From Cellvibrionaceae bacterium AOL6 (lineage in GTDB: Bacteria; Pseudomonadota; Gammaproteobacteria; Pseudomonadales; Cellvibrionaceae), in the NCBI GenBank assembly GCA_003265435.1, contig NOXC01000009.1:62001-126000 (forward strand): DNA of 64,000 nt, read 5' to 3'. The notes beneath the pieces are model-generated. The model was not told where the DNA came from, ran no database searches, and was given only the letters and a program-made list of their open reading frames with translations. Below, piece after piece: positions 40,066 to 48,830 of the stretch; position 1 is the stretch's first letter; the number at the start of each line of letters is the position of its first letter. A program made the translations under genes and the position numbers.

Positions 40066-41850
40066 TTACTTCTCCGCTTCAGCCGCTTTTTGCTTCAGCT
40101 TCAGTTTGATGTTGAGTTCGTCGAGCTGACGCGTGTCCACGAGGCCCGGTGCGTCGGTCATCACACAGGCCGCGCTCTGGGTTTTCGGGAACGCAATCAC
40201 GTCGCGGATCGAGTCGGCGCCGGTCATCAGCATGATCAAGCGATCGAGACCGAAGGCCAGACCACCGTGCGGGGGCGCTCCGTATTTCAAGGCGTCCAGC
40301 AGGAAGCCGAACTTCTCTCGCTGCTCCTCTTCTTCAATACCGAGGACGCGGAATACCGTCTGCTGCATGGCTTGATCGTGGATACGAATCGAACCGCCAC
40401 CGAGCTCGGTGCCGTTCAACACCATGTCGTAAGCGCGCGACAGCGCCTCGGCGGGCTTCTCGGCCAGCGCTTCTGGGCTGCACGATGGTGAAGTGAAGGG
40501 GTGATGCAGGGCCGTCAGGCTGCCGTCTTCAAGCTCTTCGAACATGGGGAAGTCCACCACCCAGAGCGGGGACCAGGCACAGGTATATAGATCGAGATCT
40601 TCTCCGAGCTTGCAGCGCAAGGCGCCGAGCGCATCGGAGACGACGCTTGCTTTGTCAGCACCAAAGAAGATCAGGTCGCCATTGTCCGCTTCGAGGCGGT
40701 CAAGAATGGCCTGACGCACTTCGACGGGCAGGAATTTGGTAATCGGTGACTGCAGGCCGTTTTCGAGGTCACTTTTGTCGTTGACCTTGATGTAAGCCAA
40801 ACCACGCGCGCCGTATTCACCGACGAACTTGGTGTAGGCATCGATTTTCTTACGAGGAATCTCACCACCCTTGGGCACCTTCATGGCCGTTACGCGACAC
40901 TTGGGGTCGTTCGCAGGCGCGGCGAATACCTTGAATTCGACGTCTTTGACGAGGTCTTTAATTTCGACCATTTCCAATGGAATACGCAGGTCCGGCTTAT
41001 CGGAACCGTATTTTTCCATCGCTTCGGCGTAAGGCATGCGCGGGAAGTCGCCAAGGTCGATGTCGAGTACATCCTGGAACAGGCTGCGAATCATACCTTC
41101 GGTGATACTCATGATGCCCTCTTCGTCCATAAACGAGGTCTCGAGGTCGATCTGAGTGAATTCGGGCTGGCGATCTGCGCGCAGGTCTTCATCGCGGAAG
41201 CACTTGGCAATCTGGTAGTAGCGATCAAAGCCGCTCACCATCAACAGCTGCTTAAACAACTGTGGGCTCTGGGGCAGCGCGAAGAACTTGCCGTCGTGCG
41301 TGCGCGAGGGCACCAGATAGTCGCGGGCACCTTCGGGCGTGGCGCGCGTCAGGATCGGCGTTTCGATGTCGAGGAAGTCGTGGCCATCGAGGTAGTTGCG
41401 GATCGCGGTGGTCACGCGCGAACGTAGGCGCAGGTTGCGCTGCATGCTATCGCGACGCAGATCCAGGTAGCGGTACTTGAGGCGCACTTCCTCGCCCACC
41501 TGGGTGTGCTCATCCAGCTGAAACGGCACGGTTTCAGCCGCATTCAAAATTTCCAGCCCCGTGCCGTACACCTCAATCTCACCGGTGGGCATGTTGCTGT
41601 TCACGGTCGCTTCAGAGCGTGCACGCACCTTGCCGGTTACTTGTAGCACATACTCGGAACGCACTTTGTCGGCGAGCGCGAAGTTGTCCTCGGCATCCGG
41701 ATCGAACACCACTTGCACAATGCCCTCGCGGTCACGCAGGTCGATGAAGATCACGCCGCCGTGATCGCGTCGTCGGTCTACCCAGCCACAAAGGGTGACT
41801 TCCTGATCGATGTTGGTTTTGTTCAGCGTTCCGCCGTACACACTGCGCAT
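40066..41850 (-). CDS. aspS: Aspartyl-tRNA synthetase
   Basis: A 594-aa bacterial-type class IIb enzyme. N-terminal OB-fold anticodon-binding domain ([20 protein letters not shown]); motif 2 near [17 protein letters not shown]; the bacterial GAD insertion in the middle; motif 3 [15 protein letters not shown]. It charges tRNA-Asp. Order fmdB-aspS-yebC on the minus strand is typical of Pseudomonas relatives. Confidence 0.97.
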   Translation of the reverse strand: MRSVYGGTLNKTNIDQEVTLCGWVDRRRDHGGVIFIDLRDREGIVQVVFDPDAEDNFALADKVRSEYVLQVTGKVRARSEATVNSNMPTGEIEVYGTGLEILNAAETVPFQLDEHTQVGEEVRLKYRYLDLRRDSMQRNLRLRSRVTTAIRNYLDGHDFLDIETPILTRATPEGARDYLVPSRTHDGKFFALPQSPQLFKQLLMVSGFDRYYQIAKCFRDEDLRADRQPEFTQIDLETSFMDEEGIMSITEGMIRSLFQDVLDIDLGDFPRMPYAEAMEKYGSDKPDLRIPLEMVEIKDLVKDVEFKVFAAPANDPKCRVTAMKVPKGGEIPRKKIDAYTKFVGEYGARGLAYIKVNDKSDLENGLQSPITKFLPVEVRQAILDRLEADNGDLIFFGADKASVVSDALGALRCKLGEDLDLYTCAWSPLWVVDFPMFEELEDGSLTALHHPFTSPSCSPEALAEKPAEALSRAYDMVLNGTELGGGSIRIHDQAMQQTVFRVLGIEEEEQREKFGFLLDALKYGAPPHGGLAFGLDRLIMLMTGADSIRDVIAFPKTQSAACVMTDAPGLVDTRQLDELNIKLKLKQKAAEAEK

Positions 41851-41893
41851 GGTTGTTGCTCGCTATATTTGGAATGAATTGAAAAGGCCAGCG

Positions 41894-42190
41894 CTACGCG
41901 CTGGCATTTGAAGCTGGCTTACTGCTAGAGCCACTGGTCGATGCGCTCTCGGAGCTGCTCGACTTAGACGCGGGCTTATCGTCACCCCCGGCCAGATTTT
42001 TCTTGTTACCCGATTTGAAATCGGTCTCGTACCAGCCACCGCCCTTCAGGCGAAACGCCGCAGCGGAGACTTTTTTTCTCAAGCTGTCCTGTTCACACTG
42101 CGGGCACTGGGTCAAAGGCGCGTCGGCCATTTTTTGCAGGGCTTCCAACTGGTGGCCACAGGCATCGCATTGATATTCATAGATAGGCAT
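41894..42190 (-). CDS. FmdB-type zinc-ribbon protein
   Basis: A 98-aa protein. MPIYEYQCDACGHQ and then LTQCPQCEQDSL supply two C-x-x-C pairs for a zinc ribbon. The second half is a low-complexity Ser/Lys tail, common in this family. Role undefined, but the gene is nearly always just before aspS, as here. Confidence 0.92.
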   Translation of the reverse strand: MPIYEYQCDACGHQLEALQKMADAPLTQCPQCEQDSLRKKVSAAAFRLKGGGWYETDFKSGNKKNLAGGDDKPASKSSSSESASTSGSSSKPASNASA

Positions 42191-42441
42191 ATGTCGTTAC
42201 CTCTACACCTCAACAACACTCAAACTTAAGAACACTTTCACGCCCTTCTCCGCGTCGACTTTACGGGCACCATCCCATCAGCACAGGCCCAGGCACGGAA
42301 AAAGGGGCGGCATTATACCGCAGTGATCTGCGTTGATGAAGCATGGCGCGGCCTGCAAGCCAGAAAGATCCCTTCGAGACACGGCGCAAGAATCATGACA
42401 CAACGCCGGCGGTATGGTGTAATACATCCATCGCTAAGTGT

Positions 42442-43479
42442 ATGGACGACGCTGTGGACATCGAGAACCCCAAGACCGAAAAGCCGAAACTCAGCCCGCT
42501 AGCCCTGAGTGCCGTGCAAAGCGGTGAGCAGTACGATGTTGGCCAAGAAACACTCATCGGCCGAGAAATCGAATGCAACATCTCACTGAACTCCCCTCAC
42601 GTTTCCCGCTATCACGCCAAAATCGTGGTCGACGGAGACGGGGCCAGCATTGAAGATCTAAACTCTTCCAACGGCACTTATGTCAATGGGCACCGCATTC
42701 AGGCGCGCACCCCCATTTCCATCGGTGATGAAATTCGCTTTGACGATCTCGCATTTCGGCTGACCACACCCGAGGCAGGCACCAGCGAAGCCACGGTGAT
42801 GATTTCGCGAGATGCCATTCTCAAAGCAGTGCAGCAAGCACAGAGCGCGCCCCTCGACGCCACCCTGCAAAGCGGCCCTCCGCAAGCGGAAAAGCCGCCC
42901 ACGACGCCTATGCCAGCCGTCGACGAGGCGACGTTAAGCCCGCCTCCAGAAGTCGACGAAGACCATACTCGTATGCTCAGCAGCGAGCAGATCAACAAAA
43001 TTGCGTCGATTAATCAGCATTTTCAAAAATTCGTCGACACAGGAAGCGGACCCCGTTTGATCGCCTCTACCGCGCCTATCCGCGGTAAAGTGTTCCCGCT
43101 GGCGATGGCGGAAGAGGATGCGGTTCTCAGTATAGGTCGCAGCAAAGAGTCCGATATCTGCATCTCCGACCCCTCCGTATCGCGAACGCATGCGCGCATT
43201 CATCGCAGTGAAGGTCGATTTCACATCGAAACCGCAGACGATGACAAAACCGTGCTCGTCAATGGACATCGGGAACACCGGGTCATGCTCAAGCACAATG
43301 ACCAACTGCAAATTGGTCATGTCGAGTTTGTGTTCCGACTCGATGAACAAGATGTCGATGACAACCCCATCCTGAATCGCCCTGAAAAACGTCCTGAGAA
43401 CAAAGAGCAAAGTCGCATGATTATGGTCATTGCCATCGTCGCGGCGCTGCTCGCCATCGCGTTGATGCTCAAGCCCTAA
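42442..43479 (+). CDS. Membrane-anchored protein with two FHA domains
   Basis: A 345-aa protein from ATG 42442; the frame is open back to 42343 and the ribosome site is weak, so the start is uncertain. First FHA domain about residues 20-85 (LIGREIECNISLNSPHVSRY, then LNSSNGTYVNG). After an acidic/Pro linker comes a second FHA domain (about 225-310; LSIGRSKESDICISDPSVSR, with VLVNG). A C-terminal transmembrane helix (MIMVIAIVAALLAIALML) anchors it facing the cytosol. FHA domains bind phosphothreonine; the Ser/Thr kinase at 48831-51071 is a candidate partner. Eleven bases before another FHA gene. Confidence 0.85.
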   Translation: MDDAVDIENPKTEKPKLSPLALSAVQSGEQYDVGQETLIGREIECNISLNSPHVSRYHAKIVVDGDGASIEDLNSSNGTYVNGHRIQARTPISIGDEIRFDDLAFRLTTPEAGTSEATVMISRDAILKAVQQAQSAPLDATLQSGPPQAEKPPTTPMPAVDEATLSPPPEVDEDHTRMLSSEQINKIASINQHFQKFVDTGSGPRLIASTAPIRGKVFPLAMAEEDAVLSIGRSKESDICISDPSVSRTHARIHRSEGRFHIETADDDKTVLVNGHREHRVMLKHNDQLQIGHVEFVFRLDEQDVDDNPILNRPEKRPENKEQSRMIMVIAIVAALLAIALMLKP

Positions 43480-43490
43480 CTCCCCGCCCT

Positions 43491-43952
43491 ATGCATATGA
43501 CTCCCGACAAAACCACGATCATCCAGAGCAATACCGATATCTTCAAGCAGATCACCGAATCGGCGTATTGCATTGAGCTTTTTTTCCGGGGGCGGGATTA
43601 CACGTTTACACGGGATGCGCTACCCAAAAAAATTGGGCGCGACCCAGAACACTGCGCATTGATATCTGAGGCGACCACAGCGTCGCGACAACATTGCACG
43701 CTGGAAGTCCGCGACAACCAGATTGGCATCGTTGACCACAGCACCAATGGCACCTACATCAAGATTGGTCGTGCCGAAACGGTTTTGATCAAAAACAGCT
43801 TCTACCCCCTCGTCAGCCAGGGCAACATTGGCTTGGGTGCGACCATTGATCTGGAATCCAGCGAAACCCTGCACTTCCGTGTCTGTCCCGAGCGAGAACG
43901 CAACGACAAAGACACCAGCTCAAAAAAAGCCCAGAAACCTCAAAAAGACTGA
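43491..43952 (+). CDS. Single FHA-domain protein
   Basis: A 153-aa soluble protein with one FHA domain (about residues 35-125): KKIGRDPEHCALI, ASRQHCTLEV and HSTNGTYIK hold the phosphopeptide-binding Arg, Ser-His and Asn positions. Short Lys-rich tail. ATG codons at 43491 and 43497 are both possible. Co-transcribed with the two-FHA membrane protein. Confidence 0.82.
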   Translation: MHMTPDKTTIIQSNTDIFKQITESAYCIELFFRGRDYTFTRDALPKKIGRDPEHCALISEATTASRQHCTLEVRDNQIGIVDHSTNGTYIKIGRAETVLIKNSFYPLVSQGNIGLGATIDLESSETLHFRVCPERERNDKDTSSKKAQKPQKD

Positions 43953-44158
43953 AAAAATAGGGGTTTTATACGCTTTTTAGTTGCCTACCCCATGTGAATC
44001 ATCTATATATACAGTCAACCTGACACGATGTGTTCAACCCACACCGGCAGGGCTCAGAAGGATTGTGCGTGACCAGCACCTTAACGAAGGGACTTGCTCG
44101 CGATCGCCAGCCACCAATTGATACTCATATCACATTAACAAAAAAGCACGAGGACACT

Positions 44159-44572
44159 ATGGCCGCCCGCAAAGCCCCAGCTAAGAAAGCACCTGCAAAA
44201 AAAGCCCCCGTACGCAAAGCTGCTGCAAAAGCACCTGTCGCTAAAGCCAGCACCGTGAAAGCCATTCGCGAGCGTTACTCCAAAACTCAGATCCTGAATC
44301 AAATTTCGGAAAACACTGAACTCTCTCGCAAGCAGGTTCAATCCGTACTGGACGAGCTCTCAGACATCATTGAAGGCCATATCAAGAAGCGCGCTTGCGG
44401 TGAATTCGTTATGCCTGGCCTGTTCAAAATCGTTACAGTGAAGAAGCCGGCTCGTCGTGCACGCAAAGGCATCAACCCGTTCACTGGCGAAGAAACCACT
44501 TTCGCAGCCAAGCCCGCGAGCACCCAGGTAAAACTGCGTCCGTTGAAAAAACTCAAAGAAATGGCGGAATAA
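44159..44572 (+). CDS. HU-family DNA-binding protein with histone-H1-like Lys/Ala/Pro tail
   Basis: A 137-aa protein from ATG 44159 (GAGG eight bases upstream); longer frames exist but lack ribosome sites. Residues 2-30 are KAPAKKAP-type repeats like histone H1. The rest is a divergent HU/IHF fold (about 40-137): ILNQISENTELSRKQVQSVL, CGEFVMPGLFKIVTVKKPA and the DNA-arm stretch RRARKGINPFTGEETTF. It should bind and compact DNA. Basic-tailed HU variants are known in several bacteria. A hairpin between it and the convergent HIT gene probably ends transcription. Confidence 0.85.
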   Translation: MAARKAPAKKAPAKKAPVRKAAAKAPVAKASTVKAIRERYSKTQILNQISENTELSRKQVQSVLDELSDIIEGHIKKRACGEFVMPGLFKIVTVKKPARRARKGINPFTGEETTFAAKPASTQVKLRPLKKLKEMAE

Positions 44573-44596
44573 GTCGCCCAGTCGACGCCAGACTGG

Positions 44597-44626
44597 ATAG
44601 GCGCAGCCGCTTCGGCTTGCGCCTAT
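44597..44626. terminator. Strong hairpin between the HU-like and HIT genes
   Basis: ATAGGCGCA (44597-44605) pairs with TGCGCCTAT (44618-44626); the inner GCCG/CGGC extends the stem. There is no clean T-run, so it may be a factor-assisted or mRNA-stabilising structure serving both convergent genes. Confidence 0.6.
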
Positions 44627-44645
44627 ATTCCGCTACAGATAAGCG

Positions 44646-45113
44646 CTAAGGCGTAAAACCTGCACTGCTCTCCTTGTCATCCAAGACATCACTCCTCGCT
44701 TCAAAATCCTCCCCAACCAAAGAACTCTGAAGTCGCGCTACCCGCTTTTCCAACAAAGCCGTGTCATAGGGCTTGGCGTCCACCGCCCCCCAAATCGCAC
44801 CGGGCCAGGCAGGGTCAGTGTCAAACCGTGCAACATGATGCAGGTGCAACTGAGGCACACTGTTTCCTAGCGCGGCAATATTGATTTTTGTCGGGGCATA
44901 GATGGAGGTCATCACCTCGGCAAGGTGAGACGACTCTCTCAACAGCTGTTGTTGATCCGCTTCGGATAAATGGTAGATCTCGCGCACACTTTCGCGCTTC
45001 GGGACAAGAATCAACCACGGATAGTTGGCATCCTTGTGCAACAATAAGAGAGAGAGGCGAAACTGGCCTAGCGCCACAGTATCGGCGGCAAGCTGTGGAT
45101 GAAGCTGAAACAT
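44646..45113 (-). CDS. HIT-domain hydrolase
   Basis: A 155-aa protein; ATG 45113 sits behind GGAGGA. LGNSVPQLHLHHVARFD contains the histidine triad in the form Q-x-H-x-H-H, and NYPWLILVPKRESVREI the upstream family block. It probably hydrolyses a nucleotide phosphoramidate or dinucleoside polyphosphate; exact substrate unknown. Confidence 0.88.
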   Translation of the reverse strand: MFQLHPQLAADTVALGQFRLSLLLLHKDANYPWLILVPKRESVREIYHLSEADQQQLLRESSHLAEVMTSIYAPTKINIAALGNSVPQLHLHHVARFDTDPAWPGAIWGAVDAKPYDTALLEKRVARLQSSLVGEDFEARSDVLDDKESSAGFTP

Positions 45114-45188
45114 GACTATTCCTCCAGGCAATCGCCCATTACAATACGCCACTATTTTATCCGATTATAGCCCTTAAAAGAGGACCCC

Positions 45189-46907
45189 ATGCGCGCCAGC
45201 CAGTTCCTGATTGCCACCACCCGCGAAACGCCCTCCGATGCCGAGATTATTAGCCATCAATTGATGTTGCGTGCGGGTATGATTCGCAAGCTCGCTTCGG
45301 GCCTGTATACCTGGCTCCCCGTTGGCTTGAGAGTCTTGCGCAAGGTGGAGCACGTCGTGCGGGATGAGATGACCCGAGCAGGGGCTCAAGAAGTCATGAT
45401 GCCGGTGGTACAACCCTCCGAGCTGTGGCAGGAAAGCGGACGCTGGCAACAGTATGGCCCGGAGTTATTACGCCTCGAAGACCGTCATGAACGCGCGTTC
45501 TGCCTCGGCCCCACCCATGAGGAAGTGATTACCGAACTCGCTCGCAGCGAGCTGAACAGCTACAAACAGCTGCCGAGTAACTTTTTCCAGATTCAAACCA
45601 AGTTCCGCGATGAAATTCGCCCACGCTTCGGCGTCATGCGTTCACGCGAATTTATCATGAAGGACGCCTACTCCTTTCACCTCGACAAGGACTCCCTGCA
45701 GGAGACCTATGATGTGATGTACCAGGCGTACAGCAATACCTTTAATCGACTGGGTTTGGATTTTCGGCCCGTCCTTGCCGACACAGGCTCCATTGGTGGC
45801 TCTTCATCACATGAATTCCATGTGCTCGCAGACAGTGGTGAGGATGCGATCGCCATTTCCGACAGTTCAGACTTCGCAGCGAACGTAGAGCTCGCCGAAG
45901 CGCTCGCGCCACCAAAAGACGAGCGCCCTGTGCTCGACACGGAAGAAATCGCCACCCCGGGGCAGAAAACCATCAACGACGTGGCCGACTTTCTAAAGTG
46001 CGAAGCGACCGATTGCGTAAAAACGCTGGTCGTTTACGGCGAAGCCGATGACGCTGCTGAAGAAGCGCCCCTTATTGCGTTGGTCTTGCGCGGTGATCAC
46101 GAGCTGAATGCAATCAAAGCCGAAAAACTCGAGGGCGTCGCCTCGCCCCTGCGTATGGCCGATGAAGCGGACATTCGTAAAGCCTTTAACGCAGGCCCGG
46201 GCTCCCTCGGCCCGATTAATGTGTCAGTGCGCTGTATCGTTGATCGTGCCGCAGCGGCATTAAATAATTTTGTGTGTGGTGCCAATCGCGATGGCTGGCA
46301 CCTGCGCAACGCCCATTGGCCCGACACGATCGAAACAGCGGATCTACGCAATGTAGTCGAGGGTGATCCAAGCCCCTGCGGTCAAGGTTCACTTGTGATT
46401 CGCCGCGGCATTGAGGTGGGTCATATTTTCCAGCTTGGAACCAAGTATTCAGAGGCAATGAACGCCACCATCCAAGACCCGAATGGCAAGGATGTTCCGA
46501 TGCAGATGGGTTGCTATGGTATTGGTGTCACCCGCGTGGTGGCCGCTGCGATTGAGCAGAATCACGACGACAACGGCATCACCTGGCCGGATGCGATCGC
46601 CCCCTTCAAGGTCGCCATTGTGCCGATCAACAAGCACAAGTCACAACGCGTGGCAGAACAATGCGAACAGCTCTACACCGCACTGTGCGAACGAGGAATC
46701 GATGTGCTCTACATGGACGAAGACAAAGCCAGGCTGGGCGTCATGCTCGCCGACATCGAGTTAATCGGTATTCCACACCGAGTCGTGATTGGCGAGCGTG
46801 GACTGGACAGCGGAGAAATCGAGTACCAACACCGACGCGCCAGTGAAAAAGAATCGCTGCCGGCCGAGACCCTATTGGACAGCCTGCTCGAGAAACTCGG
46901 GGCCTGA
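45189..46907 (+). CDS. proS: Prolyl-tRNA synthetase, bacterial type with editing domain
   Basis: A 572-aa class II enzyme. Motif 2 area [21 protein letters not shown]; an inserted editing domain about residues 224-405 that clears mischarged alanyl-tRNA-Pro; motif 3 [17 protein letters not shown]; anticodon domain at the C-terminus. Four bases before the transglycosylase gene. A high demand for Pro-tRNA is plausible in a genome rich in Thr-Pro linkers. Confidence 0.97.
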   Translation: MRASQFLIATTRETPSDAEIISHQLMLRAGMIRKLASGLYTWLPVGLRVLRKVEHVVRDEMTRAGAQEVMMPVVQPSELWQESGRWQQYGPELLRLEDRHERAFCLGPTHEEVITELARSELNSYKQLPSNFFQIQTKFRDEIRPRFGVMRSREFIMKDAYSFHLDKDSLQETYDVMYQAYSNTFNRLGLDFRPVLADTGSIGGSSSHEFHVLADSGEDAIAISDSSDFAANVELAEALAPPKDERPVLDTEEIATPGQKTINDVADFLKCEATDCVKTLVVYGEADDAAEEAPLIALVLRGDHELNAIKAEKLEGVASPLRMADEADIRKAFNAGPGSLGPINVSVRCIVDRAAAALNNFVCGANRDGWHLRNAHWPDTIETADLRNVVEGDPSPCGQGSLVIRRGIEVGHIFQLGTKYSEAMNATIQDPNGKDVPMQMGCYGIGVTRVVAAAIEQNHDDNGITWPDAIAPFKVAIVPINKHKSQRVAEQCEQLYTALCERGIDVLYMDEDKARLGVMLADIELIGIPHRVVIGERGLDSGEIEYQHRRASEKESLPAETLLDSLLEKLGA

Positions 46908-46911
46908 CACC

Positions 46912-47478
46912 ATGTGCGGTCTGCGGATTCTGCCCCTTCTCGCACTGTGCTTTGTATTGCACGCGCCGACTGGCCTCGCCCGCGAGGTCGTCGACGACGA
47001 GCTGAAAGCGCTGCTGCTGGCAACGGTTGCGGAGTCCGATAGTTTTGATGACCGTTTTGATGCCGAGGTTTGGCTACTCCAAAAATCAACGGTGCTGGCA
47101 AAATTTATTAAAGACCCTCAGCGCCGACTGACTTTGTTAAAAGAAGTCCACAGCGCCGCGACACAAGCGGGGCTGCCTCCAGAATTCGTGCTGGCCGTCA
47201 TCGAAGTCGAAAGTCATTTTGACCCCTATGCGGTGTCTTCGGTTGGTGCGCAAGGTTTGATGCAGGTGATGCCTTTCTGGAAAAAAGAAATTGGCCGCGA
47301 GCAAGACAACCTCATCGATCCGCGCACCAATCTTCGCTATGGCTGCACCATCCTCAAATATTATCTCGACAAAGCCAACAACCATTGGGCCGAAGCCCTC
47401 GCGCGCTACAATGGCAGTTATGGCAAACTCTGGTACCCCGATCGCGTCATGACCGCGTGGCAAAAACACTGGCGTTAA
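46912..47478 (+). CDS. Exported lytic transglycosylase (SLT/Slt70-like domain)
   Basis: A 188-aa protein. The ATG at 46912 starts a clear signal peptide (LLALCFVLHAPTGLA); longer frames run back into proS. VIEVESHFDPYAVSSVGAQG carries the catalytic Glu and GLMQVMPFW the next family block; NLRYGCTILKYYLD and LARYNGSYG complete it. It cuts peptidoglycan between MurNAc and GlcNAc with 1,6-anhydro formation. Translationally close to proS. Confidence 0.92.
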   Translation: MCGLRILPLLALCFVLHAPTGLAREVVDDELKALLLATVAESDSFDDRFDAEVWLLQKSTVLAKFIKDPQRRLTLLKEVHSAATQAGLPPEFVLAVIEVESHFDPYAVSSVGAQGLMQVMPFWKKEIGREQDNLIDPRTNLRYGCTILKYYLDKANNHWAEALARYNGSYGKLWYPDRVMTAWQKHWR

Positions 47479-47514
47479 CGTGCAAGCCGGAGCGCATTAA
47501 TTGCCGTCGTTCGA

Positions 47515-48681
47515 TCAGAGAAATTCGTGAAGGCTGATATTGAAATCACGCGGGTCTAGGGCGCGCACAATTTTCTGAGCGTAGCGACTGTCGTTGAGAT
47601 CGAGCACTTTCGATGCTTCGAAATGTTTATGCCGCACGTTGTACATAACACGCACTAGAGGCGCTTCCGGTTTTTTCAGGTTCGCTTGTATCACCACCGC
47701 GCCCCGTCCGGATTCCAGCTCGACAAAAGTCCCGACAGGGTACACCCCCATGCAGCGAATAAACTGATACACAAGTTGTTTATCGAGATCTTCAGCGCCC
47801 AATGACGCTAAGATGCGCATGGTTTCAAACGGGGATTTGCCCTTGTGGTACACGCGATCAGCCGTAATCGCATCGTAAATATCCACTATTGAGGCGAGTC
47901 TTCCATAGGTGCTGATTTCTTTACCTGCCAGGCCGCGTGGATACCCCTTGCCGCTTAATTTTTCGTGGTGCTGAGCACAGATGGAAAGCGCGATATCGGA
48001 AATCCCGGGCGATTTCACCAGCACATCCTCTCCGAACTCGACATGCTTTTGCATCAATGCCCACTCTTCTTCGGTGAGTCGGCCACTTTTATTCAGGATC
48101 GCACTGGGTACGCGAATTTTGCCGATATCATGCAAGATGGCACCGGTCACTATCTGGTGCAGCTCCTCTCGCTGATAGCCAAGGTAGCGAGTGAACACGC
48201 CCATCAGAATCCCGACATTAATCGAGTGTTCGAGCAAGTATTGGTCCTTCTCACGAATCTGACTGAGGCACATCAGGGCGTTGGCATTAGCCAATACGCT
48301 TTCGCTGATATCTTCCGCCAAACCCTCAATCGGGCCAATATCCACAGGGCGACCCAGCTTCACATCGTTCACCAGATTACCGACGAGTGAGCGCGCTTCA
48401 GAATAGACTGCGGCGGCTCGCTCTCGCTCTTTTTCAAGCTCAACGCTGGGCTTGATCGGCGTATCCCAGACCGCAACAGGGGAGGAGTACAAGGAGCCCT
48501 TCCCCCGGCTGGTATCGATGTGAATCTCTCTCACGCTGGATTGACGTAACTTTGTCAGCGTGTCCGCGCGCGAGATTAGCCCCCGGCTGTTAAGCCCGGT
48601 GTCACTAAGCCCAGGAGTGGTTTCAGAAACAAACATGCCGATCTCGACATGCTCTACAGGGATGCGATGAATGGAGGTCAC
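47515..48681 (-). CDS. HD-GYP domain c-di-GMP phosphodiesterase
   Basis: A 388-aa cytosolic protein. N-terminal DUF3391-like domain (about residues 1-135; VEHVEIGMFV, SSVREIHIDTSRGKG). HD-GYP domain about 145-345: HSINVGILMG, HDIGKIRVPSAIL, then HHEKLSGKGYPRGL with the GYP motif and metal-ligand His residues. It should degrade cyclic di-GMP to favour motility over biofilm. Single gene, convergent with the transglycosylase. Confidence 0.93.
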   Translation of the reverse strand: MTSIHRIPVEHVEIGMFVSETTPGLSDTGLNSRGLISRADTLTKLRQSSVREIHIDTSRGKGSLYSSPVAVWDTPIKPSVELEKERERAAAVYSEARSLVGNLVNDVKLGRPVDIGPIEGLAEDISESVLANANALMCLSQIREKDQYLLEHSINVGILMGVFTRYLGYQREELHQIVTGAILHDIGKIRVPSAILNKSGRLTEEEWALMQKHVEFGEDVLVKSPGISDIALSICAQHHEKLSGKGYPRGLAGKEISTYGRLASIVDIYDAITADRVYHKGKSPFETMRILASLGAEDLDKQLVYQFIRCMGVYPVGTFVELESGRGAVVIQANLKKPEAPLVRVMYNVRHKHFEASKVLDLNDSRYAQKIVRALDPRDFNISLHEFL

Positions 48682-48830
48682 GGTTCACTCTCTATGGTTC
48701 CTGACTAAGTATAGTCAGCGAATCTAGGAATACCTTGCGTACTCCAGACGAAGTGGCCGATAAAAAAAATGAATCTAAATGCGCGTTAATACACTAGAAA
48801 TTGGTCTAAGGTACCGCTTGCAAGTGGCGC

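Noticed and set aside
43999-44014. TATATATACAG before the HU-like gene, resembling a LexA box
   Set aside because: Only the right half matches; the CTGT half is absent, so it may simply be an AT-rich promoter element.
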